From assembly GCA_029844215.1 (NCBI GenBank), contig CM056726.1, positions 81,955,548 to 82,019,547 on the forward strand: a stretch of 64,000 bases of DNA, given 5' to 3'. Under the pieces are notes generated by a model that saw only the letters and a list, made by a program, of their open reading frames with translations, was not told the origin of the DNA and ran no database searches. Positions within the stretch are counted from its first letter, which is position 1. Every line of letters begins with the position of its first letter. The stretch is from Przewalskia tangutica (Eukaryota; Streptophyta; Magnoliopsida; Solanales; Solanaceae). A program made the translations under genes and the position numbers. Below, in pieces: positions 61,066 to 64,000 of the stretch.

Positions 61066-63191
61066 GGCGCGATCTACTTGGCTTAAGGAGTAGCCGACGG
61101 TTGGAAGTACTTGGAGCGTTTTGCTATTAGTCGATACTCGTCGCGAGGTATGTGAACCTCTTCCTATCTCTTCTAGCATGATATGTGTGAACTATGTAGT
61201 ACGGTAGACGTACATGTGCTAAACGTATTTGATTGATTTAAAACATAAAGTGTTATAACGGCTTTATGGGAAGTTGGTTATAACAGCTTTATGTTGGTAA
61301 GAAAATACTTGTGGTCTTTAAAAGGTAACTGATTTGAACTATAACTGGCTTGTTATGTGTTAATAAAGAACTTGAAGTATTTCAAAAGATTTTTGAATCA
61401 TTTTGAAAGAAGAAGTAATACTTGGTTTTGAAAAACTTAAGAGTTATACTAGCTTTATGGGAAGTTAGGTATAACGGCTTAAGAATGTTTTACTGATTTC
61501 GGAAATCAGAATGTGTATCGACAAACCATCGCGTTAATAAGGAAATGTTTTGACTAATTAAGTATTATTAAAACCGAGAAACTTCCATCCTGCATAAGCT
61601 AAGATGAGACAAAATGATATTTCCTAGATCACGGCTGCTGTAATAAGATTGTTATAAACAAGAATATCCTACTCACATATAAGACTTATGTTTCTCAGAT
61701 TGTTTAAAAGAGAATTATATTCTTAAATGAATAAGACTATGAACTACGAAACCTTTCTAAAATAAGAAACGTGAACATTTGAAATTAGGCAAACTTGGAC
61801 GTTTGGAAAATAATGTTGTTACTTGATTTTACAAAGGTAAGTGTTTTGGTTTATTTAAAAAGACAGTCACTCTATTTTATACTACGGGTATTGTGTGACT
61901 TATGTGAAAGCAGGGATCTTTTAAAAGATTTAATGTATGAAGTACTTTAGGGGTAGATACCCGAACTTGTTAGCTTAAAGTACCTTGTGTGAATAACTTG
62001 ATTGTGTTGGTTTGAGATAGCCTTGTAAATACTTTCTTGTTGATGTGATAAGTGAAAATGTTAGGAGGCTACGTGTGTTAGTATCTTGTGTGATCGTGAT
62101 GTAAAGGTCATTCTTGTTGTGCTTACGTTGTTAAACGTTAAGCGTTGTACTATTATTGTATCACATACCCTTTGACTTATTATACAGGGCTTGCCACCCT
62201 TGATGCGGTCTTTACGGCTATGCGGTCCTCGTGACTACGCGGTCGCGGTAGCTCCAGGATTGATCATTCCGGGTGTTTAGCCTGATGCGGGGGATTCCCT
62301 ATGCGGTCTATTGAGACTATGCGGTGTTTTGAGACTATGCGGGTTGCGGGAGCCTAGGCGGATACCGAGGGTTAGCTGCCTTCGATGCGGGGTATACCTC
62401 GGTGATGCAGGACCATGATTCGAGGAATACCTCATGCGGTCCGTGTGTGACCTATGCGGGCTGCGAGAGTTCGTGGATAGACGCGCATTGATATTGCGGG
62501 CGAGTGGCCGCCGATCATGTAGTGCGGTCTAGAAAGACCTCGGATACGGTTGTGGTATTTTTGGTGCGTGGGTCTTAGTAGTCGGCTATGCCTTCGCATT
62601 TGCCCGTCACGGTTTTATTGTGATAACTTTGAGGCGTGAGTCCCGACTTGACATGATCGCTATTTGTTGTGAATCGTAGTTTGCTTATCATACATGTCTC
62701 CGCTTTATAGACTATTATGATTTCATTTATGATATTTTTAGTTTCACATACTCTGCACTGTTGTTATCGACCTCCTTCGGGCTGCGTTCATGCCACAAAG
62801 TTAAGGTACACCGATCGTTGATCCTAGCTCTCGAGTCACGCTTGGCGTTAGGAAGCTCCGTTTCTCCGGAGGCTTATCAGTGGTATAGTCCCCTGTCGTA
62901 GTAAGTGTTTACATTCAGGGGTTTGGCGGGGCCCTGTCCCGCCATGGTTGTCATATCATTCGTAAGTGCAGTAATCTTGTTGTGGGCAGGGTTTGTAAAA
63001 AGGATTAAACTGCTCATGTTGAAAAAGTTGTCATTTATATATATGCCGAAAGGCAAGTTTTTCTCAGATTATTGTTTCATATTTCATAATATGTCTTGTA
63101 TCGTTTTATGTTCCGCTGATTACTCTGATGTTGTATCACTAGGGTGCCCGGGGTAAGGCACCAGTCACGGGCCCGGAACCGGGTCGTGACA
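61066..63191 (+). repeat. Element 4 3' LTR, right piece
   Basis: Continues from 52752. Colinear with 46867-48969 and ends CCGGGTCGTGACA at 63191, followed by TSD TTATT. Confidence 0.92.
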
Positions 63192-64000
63192 TTATTTGCT
63201 AAGTATTGGAATGCTAGGGATTCCAGCAGAGATTTAGAAGAGAATAGTCTCTTGATTTTGGTGTGTGGAAATGGGAGGGGGAACCCTCTTATTTATAGTT
63301 GAAGAGGACAACTTAGGGTTCCCATGGGCCAGCCCATTTAACAACTCAGCAGACTGGGCCAGCGAGTCAGACCCACTGGACGCGCCGCAACGCTCGATAC
63401 ACGTTTTGGCGTCGCGGCCCTGTCCCATTTTCTGCCTTGTTTCCATTTCTAATGTCCCGGTTATCAACCGAACATATATATAATCTCTTCTCTAATTACA
63501 TCCTTCAATCGACGGAACATTTGACTTAGTGTTACCCTTCAGGCCTTTACATATCGACACTAACAACATTAGGGTCTTCAAGGAACTCCTAGACTGCGCC
63601 GGAAGACGAACACAATATGTAAAGTTTAGCTACACGAAATATGTGAACTGAACCTCTATGTGGGAAGATAAAATCCTTTCATTCACGACACACTCAGTCA
63701 AGCTTAGGATTTGTCAAGTGTCTATCCAAATGACTTGATCATTATAACTCATCTATATTAGTTGACAACAGGATCATATCAAAGACATGTCCATTGCGTT
63801 GGCCAACGACTTAGTCAACTTAATACCATATGAGTATCTGAGTGTTCACTCGAATATGCATTCGAGGAATGAATCCTAATCTTGGCTCAACTACCACCTT
63901 TAATCTAGTTCGTAATGTACCCAAAACAAGTCGTGTCTTAAGCTAAGACATTTGAGCTTAGGACATGATCAAAGTACATTACTCAGTAAACAAGGTGATA
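63192..64000. mobile_element. Right flank of element 4: possible older LTR, right piece
   Basis: Starts with the right TSD TTATT and then continues the sequence at 45406-45630. A minus-strand TATAAATA lies near 63290. No coding frame recognised. The segment runs out of the window, so its nature stays uncertain. Confidence 0.35.

Larger units (their letters stand above)
45631..63191 (+). mobile_element. Element 4: non-autonomous family A Ty3/gypsy LTR retrotransposon
   Basis: The only plus-strand full element. Perfect TSD TTATT (45626-45630 and 63192-63196). The 5' LTR is 45631-48969, the internal region 48970-51529 and the 3' LTR 51530-63191 with element 5 nested inside (own 3' LTR sequence 51530-52752 and 61066-63191). 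Without element 5 it is about 9.25 kb. It has a variant PBS, gag remnants, the conserved block, a decayed integrase and a polypurine tract. No protease, reverse transcriptase or RNase H was seen. Confidence 0.95.

Overview
The window is intergenic DNA of a flowering-plant nuclear genome, about 93% transposable elements by my boundaries, with no intact protein-coding gene. An Au-type tRNA-derived SINE, a plant hAT transposon, and Ty3/gypsy elements primed by initiator-Met tRNA with very long (about 3.4-3.7 kb) LTRs point to a dicot, most likely Solanaceae. That family placement is inference from element types, not proof.

Layout. (1) 1-16854: the right-hand half of a six-layer stack of nested LTRs. 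Each ends in an LTR terminus and is followed at once by mid-LTR sequence of the next older layer. Element 1 (3745-12825, TSD GGGTG) sits inside layer 4. (2) 16855-17219, 26839-26920 and 39434-41505: pieces of the original low-copy locus. They include an RNase H-like exon remnant behind a good splice acceptor, an Au-type SINE with a 13-bp TSD, and a second decayed SINE. Element 3 (17220-26838, TSD GCCTT) and element 2 (26921-39433, TSD CATCC) split this locus only 77 bp apart. Element 2 carries a 3.8-kb solo LTR of Tat/Ogre type in its 3' LTR. (3) 41506-44740: a degenerate hAT transposon with 8-bp TSDs, G-rich subterminal arrays and a transposase pseudogene. (4) 45631-63191: element 4 (plus strand, TSD TTATT), with element 5 (52753-61065, minus strand) nested in its 3' LTR. 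(5) 63197-64000: flanking DNA that continues 45406-45630 and is probably an older retroelement.

The five Ty3/gypsy elements form two related families: A (elements 1, 3, 4, 5; LTR TGTTATACCCC...GTGACA) and B (element 2; LTR TGTTACACCCC...GTGACA). Each full-length element has LTRs, a primer-binding site and a polypurine tract, but the internal region is only 2-2.6 kb. It holds gag remnants, a conserved non-coding block and, in elements 3-5, the broken end of integrase. No protease, reverse transcriptase or RNase H was seen in any of them, so they look like non-autonomous derivatives moved in trans by a full-length relative elsewhere. Elements 1, 2, 3 and 5 lie on the minus strand; element 4 lies on the plus strand.

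A caution on quality: the two LTRs of one element often differ at CAG/CTG trinucleotides and short homopolymers, and the same changes recur in unrelated copies. This looks more like a systematic base-calling problem than biology, and it affects any LTR dating or reading-frame inference here.
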